Shown here: positions 13,501 through 25,500 of the stretch, piece by piece | Position numbering within the stretch: the first letter of the stretch is position 1 | Layout of the letters: the number at the start of each line of letters is the position of its first letter | Source: Dysidea avara | Taxonomy: Eukaryota > Porifera > Demospongiae > Dictyoceratida > Dysideidae | Assembly (NCBI RefSeq): GCF_963678975.1 | Contig: NC_089281.1 | Coordinates: 24,842,765 to 24,906,764 of the forward strand | Direction: 5' to 3' | DNA length: 64,000 nt | The notes under the pieces: generated by a model | Databases searched by the model: none | The model's input: the letters and a program-made list of their open reading frames with translations, nothing else | What the model was told of the DNA's origin: nothing | Position numbers and translations under genes: made by a program

Positions 13501-16500
13501 TGTGAAAAAATAGTGTGGCCTTAAAAAGCCTGGGTGAAAAAAAGTTGTGAAATCAAAGTTGGCAGCCCCAAGAAATCACTGCAATAATCTTAATGCTAAA
13601 AATTTTATAATGGCTGCATTGTTAAAATTTATTAGCATTAAGATCATTGCAGCGATTTCTTGGCCGCCGCCTTTGATTTCACAACTTTTTCACCCAGGCT
13701 TTTTTAAGGCCACACTATTCATTCACAGCTTGGATGTTTTTGTGTGGTATACACTTCTTTTTTGTACTTAATGAGGCTCCAAAACCAGTCTATGGCTGAC
13801 TTTGAGAGGTTGTTTTTACTCAAATTTCTTCTTTTCTCTGCATACACAATGATGATTGTTGAAGACAGACTTATAAATGTATTGCATTGCATGATTTACT
13901 TCAATATTTTATAATATCACTGTAATAAGTACACGAAAAAATTAAAATTTTTGACCAGAGTAGGGACCATAGGACATCGATAAAAAGTACTGAAACAAGC
14001 TGGAGTAGTGCACAATATTACATAACAGTAAAATAAGAAGAAGTGTTATATCCCTACTGTGCATTTCCATTATGGTATCTTGAGCACAGTACGAAAACAT
14101 TTCTTAATGTTTTACTGTGATTTAATATCGTGCAGTACTCCAGCTTGTTCAGCACTTTTTATTGATGTGCTATGGTCCCTACTCCATTTGAAAATTCCAA
14201 TTTTTTGTGTACTGTTTGTTAACTTATTATGTACTAATATAAATGTAATTTCACAAAAATAAAATATGAATATGGGAATAGAGATCATTGGAAAAAAAGT
14301 CAAAAAAGTCAAACAAGTCAGCATGTGAAACACACAGAGATCTCCGGCTATTTGTAAACATTTATACAGAAGCATTCTCAGTACTTATCAGCCCCTGATT
14401 TATGGAAACTGCTGTTTTCCTTAGTCTCTACCATATCCATTGAGTCCAAATAGAGATCTCTGTGCATTTACCACGTTGCTGTGTTTCTTTTTTAGTGATC
14501 TATTCCCACCAATATATTAAAAAATATAAATTTAAAAATGAAGTAGGGATCCAAGCGATAAAAAGTAGTGAAACAAGAGATGAACGTACAGCATAGCTCA
14601 GTGGGAAATCCCTACTTTGGCATTGGACACAAAATAATTGCTATACCATGCCAAAGTAGGGATTTCCCACCGAGCTATGCTGTAATAGCTACCATTGTTC
14701 ATCTCTTGTTTCACTACTTTTTATCGCTTGGATTCCTACTTCATTTTTAAATTTATATACTAGTTTGTTTAGTTTTTTGTTAAGGCATACACTAGTTATA
14801 AACATGACTGTTCTATTAGGATGACTGCTGTATTAGAGTATCTTGAGTCAGCCGGCAAAGATGTGCACTTGCCAAAAAAGGAGCATTGGTTTCGATCGAT
14901 TATTAGAGTATCTCGAGCCAGCCTTACAACTTGAAGATGTGTGGTCACTGGAATACAGCTAGCGTAAAAGGGGTGTGTCATCGTGATTGTGGTTTCAATT
15001 GATAGATCGATAATGCGTAGAGTGAAGAATGGGCGTGATCTAGTGACCTATTGTGAAAGCTATCTAGTACTGGTATGTCCATACAGTAGACTCTATATCA
15101 GTAAGGAATAGCTATATAATCTATGCCTCCATACAGTAGCATAGTCTAAACGCCTTAAATAATCTTGTGGGGTCTATTATGCTGCTTAAAGAATGTGTTG
15201 ATATGGAAAATTAATGCCTCGATATGGTTTCGTTGGATGAAGAAGACAAGCAGCCTGATTGAAGATAAAAGAAAAGACAAGGCGCAGAGGGCACACACTC
15301 ATCGGAACCCCAAAAAGCACATCCCACTGGTGAGTTTGTTATTGTGGCGTAAAATGGTGGCCGTGTACTGTTTCGTTTGGCCTCTAGGCTTGCGACTGTG
15401 GTCACGCAGTCAGGCAGTCAGTCTAAAATTCAAGTTTTTTTTGCAATTTTTAGAATTCTGTATCCGGCCACCTGTAAGCGTTTTGTTGTATTTAATGTTG
15501 TTTTATGCATTATATGGACTAGTACTATTCCGTAAAGGTGATTTTAGTCTCGTAAGATATCTCTAGGATGATTTTTCAAGGCAGAATTTTGGACAGTGCA
15601 CAAAATTTCACCTAGATTCCTGGTACGACCATACCATTTGATATTTTAATTTTTTACACACTAGTTTGCTTACTTTAAATGGAGTTTAACTAGTTAAACT
15701 AGGTTAATGTTGCAGTCAAGCATGCGTGAGTGTATTATGACAGTGACTAACCTGAAGCTCCACCATTACTGGAGGGAATTTTGAGCACACATGAGGAGGG
15801 TTGGTAATAATTGGAGAATAACATTGTGCATGTGTTACAAGAAAATGGCGTGTAGAGAGGTGTTAGAATGCATGATGCTGCATGGCATAGTGAATCTTGT
15901 CCCACACCCACACCGTTTGAAAACACTTGACTCTGGAAGGTGATGGGAATTCTGTTTTGGAATGCGCAAGGTATTGATTGTGCAAGTCCCCCCCCCCCCC
16001 AATTGTGGACAGCTTCCTCCATCACTGCCATTACATGCCAGTGGCAGCAGAGCCTACAAACGGTTTGATTCTGCATGCTTTTTGGAGCCCATCTTCATAT
16101 GGGCTCCTATTTTAAAATCGTGCTATGCATATATTACGTATAGTACTGTGTGTAAGTTTATTTACGCGTGCTATTGACTATCAGTGTTGGGAGTAACGCG
16201 TTACATAAGTAACGCGTTACGTAATATTATTACTTTTGTGGTAACTAAGTAATATAACGAAATACGCTATAAAAACGGGTAATATAACTCAAGTTACTTT
16301 GCCTACAAATGTAACGCGTTACCTAAGTAATATAGTTACTGTAACGAGTCTAATATTATTTAATATTATTACTACAAGTAACGAAGTTACTAATCTCGTT
16401 AGTTATCCTCTGAGTAATGCCAAGCCACAACGAAGTAAAGAAGCCTACTGAATGAAGCTTATTCACCAGCTTCTTACTTATAACCAAGATTTGCAAATTG

Positions 16501-19500
16501 TCCAACAATGCAATCATGTCACGTGATAAAGTAGTAGTTTCACACATGACAGTTTAAGGCTGTGGACACAAAGTAATATAATATGTAATATTATTATAGT
16601 TACTTTATTTTATGGGTAATATGTAACTGTAACTAAATAGTTCAGTTGCAAGTAATATGTAATATGTAACTAGTTACTTTAAAAAGTAACTTGTCCAACA
16701 CTGTTGACTGTACATTTGTCACTGTGATTCTGATTTTTCTGTGAAACTAATGCTTTACAAGAGGTAGCTATATCTAGAGACTAACAGTCTAACATATGAA
16801 ATTTTGAAATCCTATGTTAGGGCTGCGCTGCCAGAAAGAAGCCAACTCTTCCTCACAGCATAATGATGCAATTGGATGTTCACTCAAGCCCTACTGCAAG
16901 TTCAAAGTTGTTTGCTATGTGGCTGGTAGTGATGAAATTGTCACATTAATAAAAATACGAAATTCTATAATTGGACTGCCTTGTCATCTAAGAAGAAGCC
17001 AGCCCTTCCTCACAGCATGGCAGTGCATTTTGATGTTCACTCACCCCCTATACTGCAAGTTTGTAATTTATCTGAGGTTGTTTGCTATCTGACTGGTGGT
17101 GATGAATTGTCGCATTGATCAAAATGCAAACATTTATGTTTGGGCAGCCGTGCCATCTGAAAAGAAAATAGCCAGCTCTTTTTCACAACATGGCGATGAA
17201 TGAAATTGGATTTTTACTCAGTCTGCACTGCAAGTTTAAAATTAATCTGAGATTGTTTGTTATCTGACTGATGGCAATGAAATTCACACCAATAATAGCA
17301 CATGAGTTTGTGGGTATAACTATTTCATTGCCACCAGCCAGATAGCAAGCAATCTCAGATTAATTTCAAACTTGCAGTGCAGACTGAGTGAACATCCAAT
17401 TGCATCACCATGCTGAGAGTTGGCTTCTCTCTTATTGGCTGACAGGGCAACCCAAACATAGATTTTACCAAGTACCTGTGCAGCACTAGGCCTTTACCCA
17501 TTATTATGCATGTTTGTTGAGCACGGCAACCCTAGATAACATTCAGCTACAGAGAACATTCGAGTCTGTCCTGAGGGAGTACCTGTCTTTATTTTAACGC
17601 AAGTCCATGCATAATTATTGTGACATGCAAAAATTATTGTGATTATTTCTCAAACTAAAACAATCACGTGTCTGGCTTTATAATTGCTCAAGTGTAAATA
17701 AACACCCTGCAAAGGTAAAATATTAATTATGGTGATACACAAGGAACCCTACCAACAGTCACAGTATGTTTGAGCTAAAGCCAGTAGGGACTTCAGGTCT
17801 TGTTTCAGTAGTTTTTATTGCAATGATCCCTACTATATGATAGGCTCATTAAATTCCTACACATGTACAACAAATTGATTTCAAATTACATGTGCATGCT
17901 GCTAGCTACTGTTTTGTTTGGTCACTTTATTGCTAAACATAATTATTCCAAGTGCATGCATTTATAGGTGCTGATATGGCAACTCAAACTACTGTTACTG
18001 CTACTTTTAATCATCTGTGTTACCAATATATCAGTGGCAGATTTTCCTCTTCAAATGATGACTGGCCTCTTTATCAACCAAAATACTATACAACACTTGC
18101 ACTCATTCATAACAGAGGTAAATCCCCTGATGCTGCAGTAATTTCTGTCACAAAGGAACTAGCAGTTGCAGGAAATATTGCAACTGACTTTGTATCTCAA
18201 GCAACAGCGTGTGCTAAACAATATTCAAGAGCAACCAAAAAAGTATCTGATATTTTTGCACCTTTCACAGCCAATGATGGATCTACTATAGATCCTAATA
18301 TGATTCTTATAGAAGGTGCTCCAGGAATAGGTAAAACTGTTCTGGCAAAGGAAATTGCCTTTCAATGGGCTAAATCTGAATTGTTAGCTACCAAACAACT
18401 TCTCTTTTTACTTTTTCTACGTGAATGCAATGTAAATAGTATAACAACAATTGAAGATTTTTTGCAGCACATGCTTAAAACAGTAAATATAGTTCCTTCT
18501 CTTTCTGAGTATATGTTTCAAACTCAGGGTAAAGATGTTGCCATTGTTCTTGATGGATATGATGAAATGTCTGATGAAAATAGAAAAGAATCTTTTATTG
18601 CCAATATAATCCATCGTAAAGTGTTTCCACAGTGTTGCTTAGTGGTCACTTTTCGTCCTACAGCTTCATTACATCTTCACCATCTTGTAGACTGTAGAGT
18701 AGAAATAGTTGGCTTTACTGAAGAAGACAGGCTTAATTATATTCAAACAGCTTTGGAAGGTAAAGATGACCAAGTTAAACCTCTTCAAATGTTCTTGCAG
18801 TCTAATCCTACAATTAATGCACTTTGTTATATTCCTCTAAACATGACCATATTACTTTGTCTTTCTGAGGATGGTATTGACAGTTTACCTAAAACTCAAA
18901 CAGACATGTACCAGAAGTTTATTGAAATGACAATTAGACGCTTTATTAAAAAAAATAGAGAACAAAAATACTATGCATATTAGTATTACTGAGTTGCCAT
19001 CTCCACATTGTGAAGTGTTCAAAGAACTAGCACAACTTGCTTTTGATGCTTTGCAAACTGACACAATAGTATTTACTTTAGCTGAAATTAGATCTTCCTG
19101 TCCTAATTTGTCTAAAGTATCAGTCAACTGGAATGGTCTTGGATTGCTAAAAGCAGTACATTATTTTAATAGAATAGCCGGTAATGAAGATGTAACATTT
19201 CATTTTCTTCATTTCTCTATCCAAGAGTACATGGCGGCATACTACATCTCTAAGCTGTCAAATAGTAAGCAACTTAAGTTACTTAAAAGAACATTCTGGG
19301 AACATCGTTACTATAACACTTGGATTATGTATGTTGGTATAACTAGTGCTGCTTCATTTGCATTAAAACATTTTCTATCCGGTAATGCGGTACAACTGCA
19401 TACTAGAGTTTCTTCAAATCTTATCATATCTAGTAAACTGCTAAATGACAAAATTAAATGTCTACATTTATTTCAATGCCTTGAGGAAACTGAAAATGAG

Positions 19501-22500
19501 GATATTGCATCGTTAGTGGGAAAGTTTTTTCAGTATCAAGAAATTGATCTCAGTAACCAGACTTTACTTCCTACTGATATAAATATAATTGGATTTTTTC
19601 TTTGCAGATCTATTACTAAACGATGGAATATGATAAACTTTTCAAAGTGCAATATTGGAGTTACAGGTTGTGAAATTCTATGTAATAGGTTCATGGGTAA
19701 AGACAGTCGCAATATAGTTACTGTTAACAAGATTGACCTTTCGTTTAATCAATTAACACCGGCATGCTTGCTTAGGCTGTTCGATTTATTCAAAGCTTGG
19801 CATACATCAGAAGTGATTATTACTGATGATGCTTTACACAATGATATCACTGACCATAAATTATATATCACAGTTGAGAAAACTTTGATGTTATCTGAGG
19901 GTAATGATCCGTTAAATCTGTTGCTCATTGGGTCATTTCTTTTTGTGAAGAAGTTTGGAATAGTGAAGATGTTTGAAATTCTTTCAAATGTAACGTCCAT
20001 CAAAAGTATTTACCTTATACAGTGTAGTTGGGAGCTACATGTTACCAGTGCAGACAGTTGGGTAAATGTGTTGGAAAAGCAGAAACTTCATTCAGTTCAT
20101 ATAGTTGGTACCGCTGTAAATGAAAATTTCATTGTAGCAACTGCTGCTGTGTTATCAAGAAGATATGAGCCTGTGAATTTGTTCATATATGACCCTTCTC
20201 TGCATGATGAAATTGGTAAAAGGATAGAAAATATTCTGATATACAAAAACTCATTATTTGATTGTAAGCTTGTAATAACTAGTAGTAAGATTCATGGAAC
20301 AGTTAATATATCTCCTTCTATACTAAGTGACAAATTATCACCCATAGAAATAATGAATTCTGTGTTATGTGTTACAAGTTTTGATCATGTACAATTTCAT
20401 CCATGGAAGCAGTACAACGAATGTAAGCTTTTAGTACAAAAGTTAATTGAAAACACTGCATATAAAGCTACTTGGAGTTATGAGTTTCCAGTTTTGTTGT
20501 TCGAAGGTAACACTCTACTTGTTAGTAAAGTAAGCATAGAAGATATTGTTAAATTTCTTGGATCAAATATTGATAGCAGTAAATCACTAATGGTTCTTAG
20601 GAATTGCAATTTATGTTCTTCATCAGGTTATTATTCAGATAAAAATGTTTTTGCTCATTGCACCGTTCTGTGTTTAATCAACTGCGAATTAAACGAATAT
20701 GTTATGAACATACACCATTGCAGATCTACTTTACAAGAATTGTTTATACATGGTGTTTTTTGTAACGTTAGCACAAATGCTCTAGTGAAGATTGTGATGC
20801 AGGATTGTCACCTCACTTCATCACTGGTAGTTACAAACGGTATTATGATAACACACAATCCCACTGCTAAGCAGATTGCTCTAGCATTCCAGTTGGAACC
20901 ATCAATAACTGTATGGAAGTTACCAAACTATCAAGTTGTGTTTTATCAGATAATAAGTTGGTTTCCAGTTTTGTTGTTTGAAGGTAACACTCTGCTTGCT
21001 AGTAAAGCAAGCATAGAAGGTATTGTTACATTGCTTGGATCAAATATTGACAACAGTAAATCACTAATGGTTCTTAGGAATTGCAATTCATGTTCTGCAT
21101 CAGATTATTATTCAGATAAAAATGTTTTTGCTCATTGCACTGTTCTGTGTTTAATCAACTGCGAATTAAATGAATATGTTATGAACATACACCATTGCAG
21201 ATCTACTTTACAAGAATTGTTTATACATGGTGTTTTTTATAATGTTAGCACAAATGCTCTAGTGAAGATTGTGACGCAGGATTGTCACCTCACTTCATCA
21301 GTAGTAGTTACAAATGGTATGATGATAGGACACAATCCTACTACTAAGCAGATTGCACTAGCATTCCAGTTGGAACCATCAATAACTGTATGGAAGTTAC
21401 CAAACTGTCAAGTAACTGCTGATGTGTTTTATCAGATAATAAGTTGGCTAACAACTCTTCCCAGTATTGAATTAGATTTTAAAGAATGTAATATTACTGA
21501 TACTGGGTGTGAAATTTTCTACCAGTATTTAAAGTTGGTAAACAGCCCTTTACCTGTGAAAACATTAGTCATTCCCACTCATCAGTTGACAACATCAATA
21601 ATATCAAATTTGATTGAAATTGTTATTATTTGGAAAGTTCAAAAGTTATGCATTTTTAATGCTCATAGGTTTTTCTGTAATTGTTTTAGAGAAAGACTTG
21701 CAGGATTAACATGCAGGTATTCAAAACCAAGTGCATCTATTTACATGGTACCATGATTATGCATCATGGTTTTTCTGCAATGTATCTTTATAGATTTCTG
21801 GTATGAAATGATCACACTAGACAGTTCAATTTTATTCAATGATTTGTATTTAATCAATTGCTCTATTCCAAACATAAGTTCAGTACTATGTTACTTGAAT
21901 AGCACATGCAAAAACTTATCAAGAATATTTATAAACAATTGTACATTATCACAAGCTGTCATCATGAATCTTATTCAAAATTACATTCTGCACAGAACTG
22001 CAAGAATGGAATTATCAATATGCATGGATACTGACATTACTCATGATAATGCCATGTCTGAATTATTATCAACTAAAAACATGTCATACTCAATCCTTAA
22101 TTTTGTGCTGTTAACAAGTAAATATTTCTATGGCTTCAACACAACACAACAACAGTTACAGTTGGTATATCAAGCAACTGATGTCAACTATCATGGTAAG
22201 AAATGTCACTTAGATGAACTGGTTTCAAATCAAAAGTACAGGCAACTTGAAGTAGTACATTTTGTTGGCAAGCAATTTCATATAATACATGGTGCATTGA
22301 TCGACAGCCTACTTAATAACACTACATCATTAAGAAAGTTTAGCTATCTTATTACCAATAACTTTGGGGAAATGCACTTTCATCAAAATAATCTTCAAGG
22401 GCACAAAATCATTCAAACTTTACACTGCTTGGCAGCTGTCTTGCTAAAGAATTCTCAAATACAAGAGCTACACTTAAGTGGGAATAACTTGCAAAGTATA

Positions 22501-25500
22501 GGTTGTGCAATAATCTTCAAAGCACTGCAAAAAAATGTAGCATTAACTAAACTCTCCTTTAGTGGCAACAATATCACAGATAATGTGACATTGTCTATAG
22601 CAAATGTTTTGTCGTCAAATACCAGATTAAAAGAACTTGATTTAAGTGGAAACAGTCTTCAAACTACAAGTTACATAGTAACCTCTGGAATTTCAACCTT
22701 AACTAAGCTTTATCTCAACAATAACAACATCACTGACAAAGTAGCAAAAGAAACAGCAGCTGGTTTGTCCCAGAATACTCAGTTAAAAGAACTTGACTTG
22801 AGTGGGAATAACCTTAAAAGTGCTGGTTGTATTTTAATCTGCAAAGCATTACAGAAAATTACAACATTACAAAAGCTCTTTCTCAATAAAAACGATATTA
22901 CTGGTACAGCGGCATGTGATATAGCAACTATTTTCTCTCAAAATACTCACATACAAGAACTTGACTTGAGTGAAAATGACCTTAAGAGTGAAGGCTGTAT
23001 TATAATTTGTAAAGGATTGCAACAGGTTTCAACACTGAAAAAGCTTTTTCTCAATGAAATTAATATTACTGAGGAAGCAGCAGATGACATAGCAACTGTT
23101 TTGTCTCAGAACAAGCAAATAAAAGAAGTAGATTTGGGTCAAAATAACCTTAAAAATGCAGGTTGTGTAGTAATTTTCAAAGCACTACGTGAAGTTACAG
23201 CTTTAACCAAAATCGTTGTCAGTTACAATAATGTTACTGCAGAAGCAGCACATGAAATTGCAGCTGTTTTGGCTTGCAACAATGTACTGCAAGAATTAGA
23301 CTTAAATGGAAATTTCTTAAAAGTAATCGGAATCAGAAAAGTTTTTCAAAGTTTACAGCATACATCAACCTTGGTCAAGTTAAGTATACAGGACAACTGT
23401 TGTACTGAAGATACAGCACATGACATAGCAGAAGTCATATCTCATAACACTGGACTACAAGAACTTAATTTACAAGGAAATGACCTTCAAACTAGAGGTA
23501 CTATAGTTATTGCAAAGGCTCTTCAGAACATCTCAACGTTAGTTAAGTTTAATATAGATGATAATAAAATTTCTGATGAAGCAGCAAGTGATATAGCAGC
23601 TGTTTTATCACTGAATCCACAAATTGCAGAATTCAACATTAGTGGAAACAATTTTCAAATGACAGGTTTTGTAACAATCTACAAAGCATTGCAGAAGATT
23701 TCCGCAAAGTTAACCAAGCTGTGTCTCAGAAACAGTGATTATAAAGCAGCAAATGATATTTCAATTGTTTTATCTCAAAATGCTCAAATGATAGAACTTG
23801 ACTTGAGTAGAAATAACCTCCAAGCTGCAGGTTGTGAAACAGTCTGCAAAACGCTGCTGGAAGTTTCAACATTAACCAAGCTTTTCCTCAGTGACAACAA
23901 TATTTCTGATAAAGCAGCCAAATATATAGCGGCTGTTTTATCTCAGAACATACGAATTAAAGAACTTGACTTGAATGGAAATAATCTTCAAAGTGTGGGA
24001 GGCATAGTCATTTGTAAAGCTTTGAAAAAAGTTTCAACATTGTCCAAACTTTATTTATGTGGCAACAGTATTAGTGATAAAGGAGCAGAAAACATCGCAG
24101 CTGTTTTGTCTCAGAATGTACAATTGCAAGAGCTTGACGTCAGTGGAAATAATCTTCAAGACAGAGGTTGCATAATAATCTGCAAGGAATTGCAAAAACT
24201 TTCAACACTGTCCAAGCTATTTCTTTGTGAAAACAATATTAATAGCATAGCAGCAGATGATATTGCAGTTACTTTGTCTCAGAATGTGCAATTGCAAGAG
24301 CTTGGCTTAAGTAGAAATAATCTCCAAGCTAGAGGTTGTATAATAGTCTGCAGAGCATTGCAAAAACTTTCAACACTGTCCAAGCTATTTCTTTGTAAAA
24401 ACAATATTAATAGCACAGCAGCAGATGATATTGCAATTACTTTGTCTCAGAATATTCAATTGCAAGAGCTTGGCTTGGGTGGAAATAATCTCCAAGCTAC
24501 CGGTTGCATAATAATCTGCAGAGCACTGCAAAAACTCTCTACACTGTCCAAGCTATTTCTTTGTGAAAACAATATTAATAGCACAGCAGCAGATGATATT
24601 GCAGTTGCGTTGTCTCAGAATGTACAGCTGAAAGAACTTGACTTGAGTGGAAATAATCTCCAAGCTGCAGGTTGTTTAGTAATCTCTAATGCCTTACTAA
24701 AGATTTCAACATTAACTAAGTTATCACTGAGTGATAACAATATTTCTGATGATGCAGTAGAGAGTATAGCATCTATTCTCTCTCAGAATAGTTCAATTAA
24801 AGAACTTAATCTAGGTGAAAACAACTTTCAAAAAGCAGGCTGCATTAAGATTTTTCAAGTAATCAAAAACGTTTACACATTAACCAAGCTTTACCTTAGT
24901 AAACTTCATATCACTTGTGATTTAGCAACTGATGTTGCCAGTGTTTTAGTACAAAGTAAACATCTTAAGGTACTTGACTTGAGTGAAAATCATCTTCAAA
25001 CCGTAGGTTGTAAGATAATTATTAAGGCATTGGAAGGAAAATCATCACTAGTCAAACTGTTTCTAAAAGGTAACAATATTACTGATGAAGCAGCAAAAGT
25101 GATAGCAAAGTTTTTGTCTCATACTGCTCAACTTAAGGTTCTTGATTTGAGTAACAATATGTTTCAAATTGCAGGTTGCATAAAAATATTTGACCAACTG
25201 CAAAGAGGTTCAACTTTAACCAAGCTGTTTCTTAGTAGCAACCAAATCAATGATAATGCAGCAGATAAAATTGCAACTGTTATTGCTTCAAACACTCAAC
25301 TTAAAGTGCTTGACCTGAGTAATAATAATCTTCAAATTGTGGGTTGTAGAGTAGTTCTTAGAGAATTACAGAAAAAGTCAACTTTAACTAAGCTCTTTCT
25401 TGCTGACATTAATACGACTGATATAACAGCAAATGAGGTGGCAGCAGTCTTGCTAAGGAACACTCAAATACAAGAACTAGACTTAAGTGGAAACAACTTT

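Noticed and set aside
15165-15566. 133-codon frame with hydrophobic stretches
   Set aside because: It lies in a dispersed repeat, and the second copy (41,100-41,500) has indels breaking the frame; no family resemblance.
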